From Paenalcaligenes suwonensis (GTDB lineage Bacteria; Pseudomonadota; Gammaproteobacteria; Burkholderiales; Burkholderiaceae_B), in the NCBI RefSeq assembly GCF_011290505.1, contig NZ_JAANPV010000004.1, forward strand, positions 62,001-126,000: a stretch of 64,000 bases of DNA, read 5' to 3'. Below are positions 63,218 to 64,000 of the stretch, piece by piece (positions within the stretch are counted from its first letter, which is position 1; every line of letters starts with the position of its first letter). Below the pieces are notes generated by a model, which made no database searches, was not told the origin of the DNA, and worked only from the letters and a program-made list of their open reading frames with translations. The position numbers and the translations under genes were made by a program.

Positions 63218-64000
63218 ATGGCTACACTTATCACCATGCCCGGCGTAGCCGCCGGCAATGACGCCGCTCAAATCCTGAGCTGGTTGAAAAAAGAAGGTGA
63301 AGCCGTCAACATCAACGACGAGCTTCTGGAAGTAGAAACCGACAAAGCAGTAGTAGAAGTCGCGGCTGAAGCCAGCGGTACACTCGCACGTATTCTGGTG
63401 CCCGCCGGCCAATCCGCCGAAGTCGGCGCACCCATCGCTGTTATTTTGGCGACTGGCGAGGGCGATGCCGAGCTGCAAGCCGCGTTGGCAGGCATCCCTT
63501 CGGCAGCACCCGCTGCTGCGACCACTGAGGTGGCTGCACCGGTGGCAGTAACGCCTGCCGTTGCCGCACCCGCCGCCAACAGCACACCGTCTGAAAACAC
63601 TACAGGCCGTATTTTCGCCAGCCCCTTAGCGCGCCGTTTAGCGCAAGAAGCCGGCCTAAACTTGTCTACACTGCACGGCAGTGGCCCCCATGGCCGCATC
63701 ATTAAAAATGATGTACTCAAAGCTCAAGCTCAGCAGCCTGCCACGGTGGCTACCACTGCCGCACCCGCTGCTGCGCCAGTAGCCAGCAACGCGGCCTACA
63801 CAGCGCAACCGCACAGCGCCATGCGCCGTACTATTGCCCGTCGTCTGACAGAAAGCAAATCTACTGTGCCGCATTTCTACTTGCAGGCAGAATGCCGTGT
63901 GGATGCCCTGTTGGCTCTACGTGCGCAAATCAACCAAACTGCTAGCCAGAAAGTCTCGGTCAATGACCTGATCGTTAAAGCTGTGGCCGTCACCTTGCAA
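63218..64000 (+). CDS. Dihydrolipoamide acyltransferase E2, 3' end outside window
   Basis: E2 transfers the acyl group from E1 to CoA. I read this frame by hand from ATG 63218; 261 codons are open to the window edge. It has an N-terminal lipoyl domain with the attachment motif ELLEVETDKAVVEV (Lys near residue 45), a long Ala/Pro/Thr/Val-rich linker (about 88-130), a peripheral-subunit-binding domain (ASPLARRLAQEAGLN and GSGPHGRIIKNDVL), a second Ala/Pro linker, and the start of the catalytic domain (MRRTIARRLTESKSTVPHFYL). An E3 gene is expected next. Confidence 0.93.
   Translation, partial: MATLITMPGVAAGNDAAQILSWLKKEGEAVNINDELLEVETDKAVVEVAAEASGTLARILVPAGQSAEVGAPIAVILATGEGDAELQAALAGIPSAAPAAATTEVAAPVAVTPAVAAPAANSTPSENTTGRIFASPLARRLAQEAGLNLSTLHGSGPHGRIIKNDVLKAQAQQPATVATTAAPAAAPVASNAAYTAQPHSAMRRTIARRLTESKSTVPHFYLQAECRVDALLALRAQINQTASQKVSVNDLIVKAVAVTLQ

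Overview
The window looks like a chromosomal segment of a betaproteobacterium of the order Burkholderiales, most likely family Alcaligenaceae (inference). The evidence is gene order and regulatory RNAs typical of that group: slt-cca, ahcY-holin family-metF behind an SAH riboswitch, metK divergent from a lipid A acyltransferase that is followed by DUF484-xerC, cobW-dksA-hslV-hslU with a cysteine-poor DksA, and metX-metW. I saw no rRNA, prophage, insertion sequence or CRISPR array; one tRNA is present.

Region 1 (1-13.2 kb) is housekeeping: the end of PEP carboxylase, a MidA-type methyltransferase, slt and cca, 5-formyl-THF cyclo-ligase, the methyl-cycle genes metF, ahcY and metK, then lpxL, DUF484 and xerC. 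Region 2 (13.2-20.7 kb) is a zinc island: znuABC divergent from zur across a Zur-like palindrome, a His-rich CobW GTPase, DksA, HslVU and a CusF-like protein. The same palindrome recurs at 50.2 kb before a His-rich TonB receptor (ZnuD-like), so the window carries two parts of one probable zinc-starvation regulon.

Region 3 (20.8-36.6 kb) holds an acetyltransferase, a cobalamin adenosyltransferase, an N-formylglutamate amidohydrolase, a sodium:solute symporter with a 41-residue partner behind a structured leader, an O-antigen ligase, a MASE1-PAS-GGDEF protein, ecotin, LrgA/LrgB, an AmpG-like transporter, metXW behind a SAM-II riboswitch, gshA and a cytochrome c5. Region 4 (36.8-50.2 kb) has tRNA-Arg(CCG), a methyltransferase, cstA broken by two compensating frameshifts, ybdD, and an accessory operon (polar amino-acid ABC transporter, aminotransferase, RraA-type aldolase, LysR) that probably imports and degrades an unusual amino acid, followed by the znuD operon.

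Region 5 (50.2-64 kb) is accessory: a gene-free stretch with an inverted pair of about 57-bp repeats, an SDR/LysR pair, a small RNA or attenuator before a P-loop/SH3 fusion gene, then a catabolic locus: FCD-GntR regulator, SDR, five-gene branched-chain-type ABC transporter behind a strong promoter with two palindromic operator candidates, a fused E1 alpha/beta 2-oxoacid dehydrogenase, a VOC protein and an E2 acyltransferase that runs off the window.
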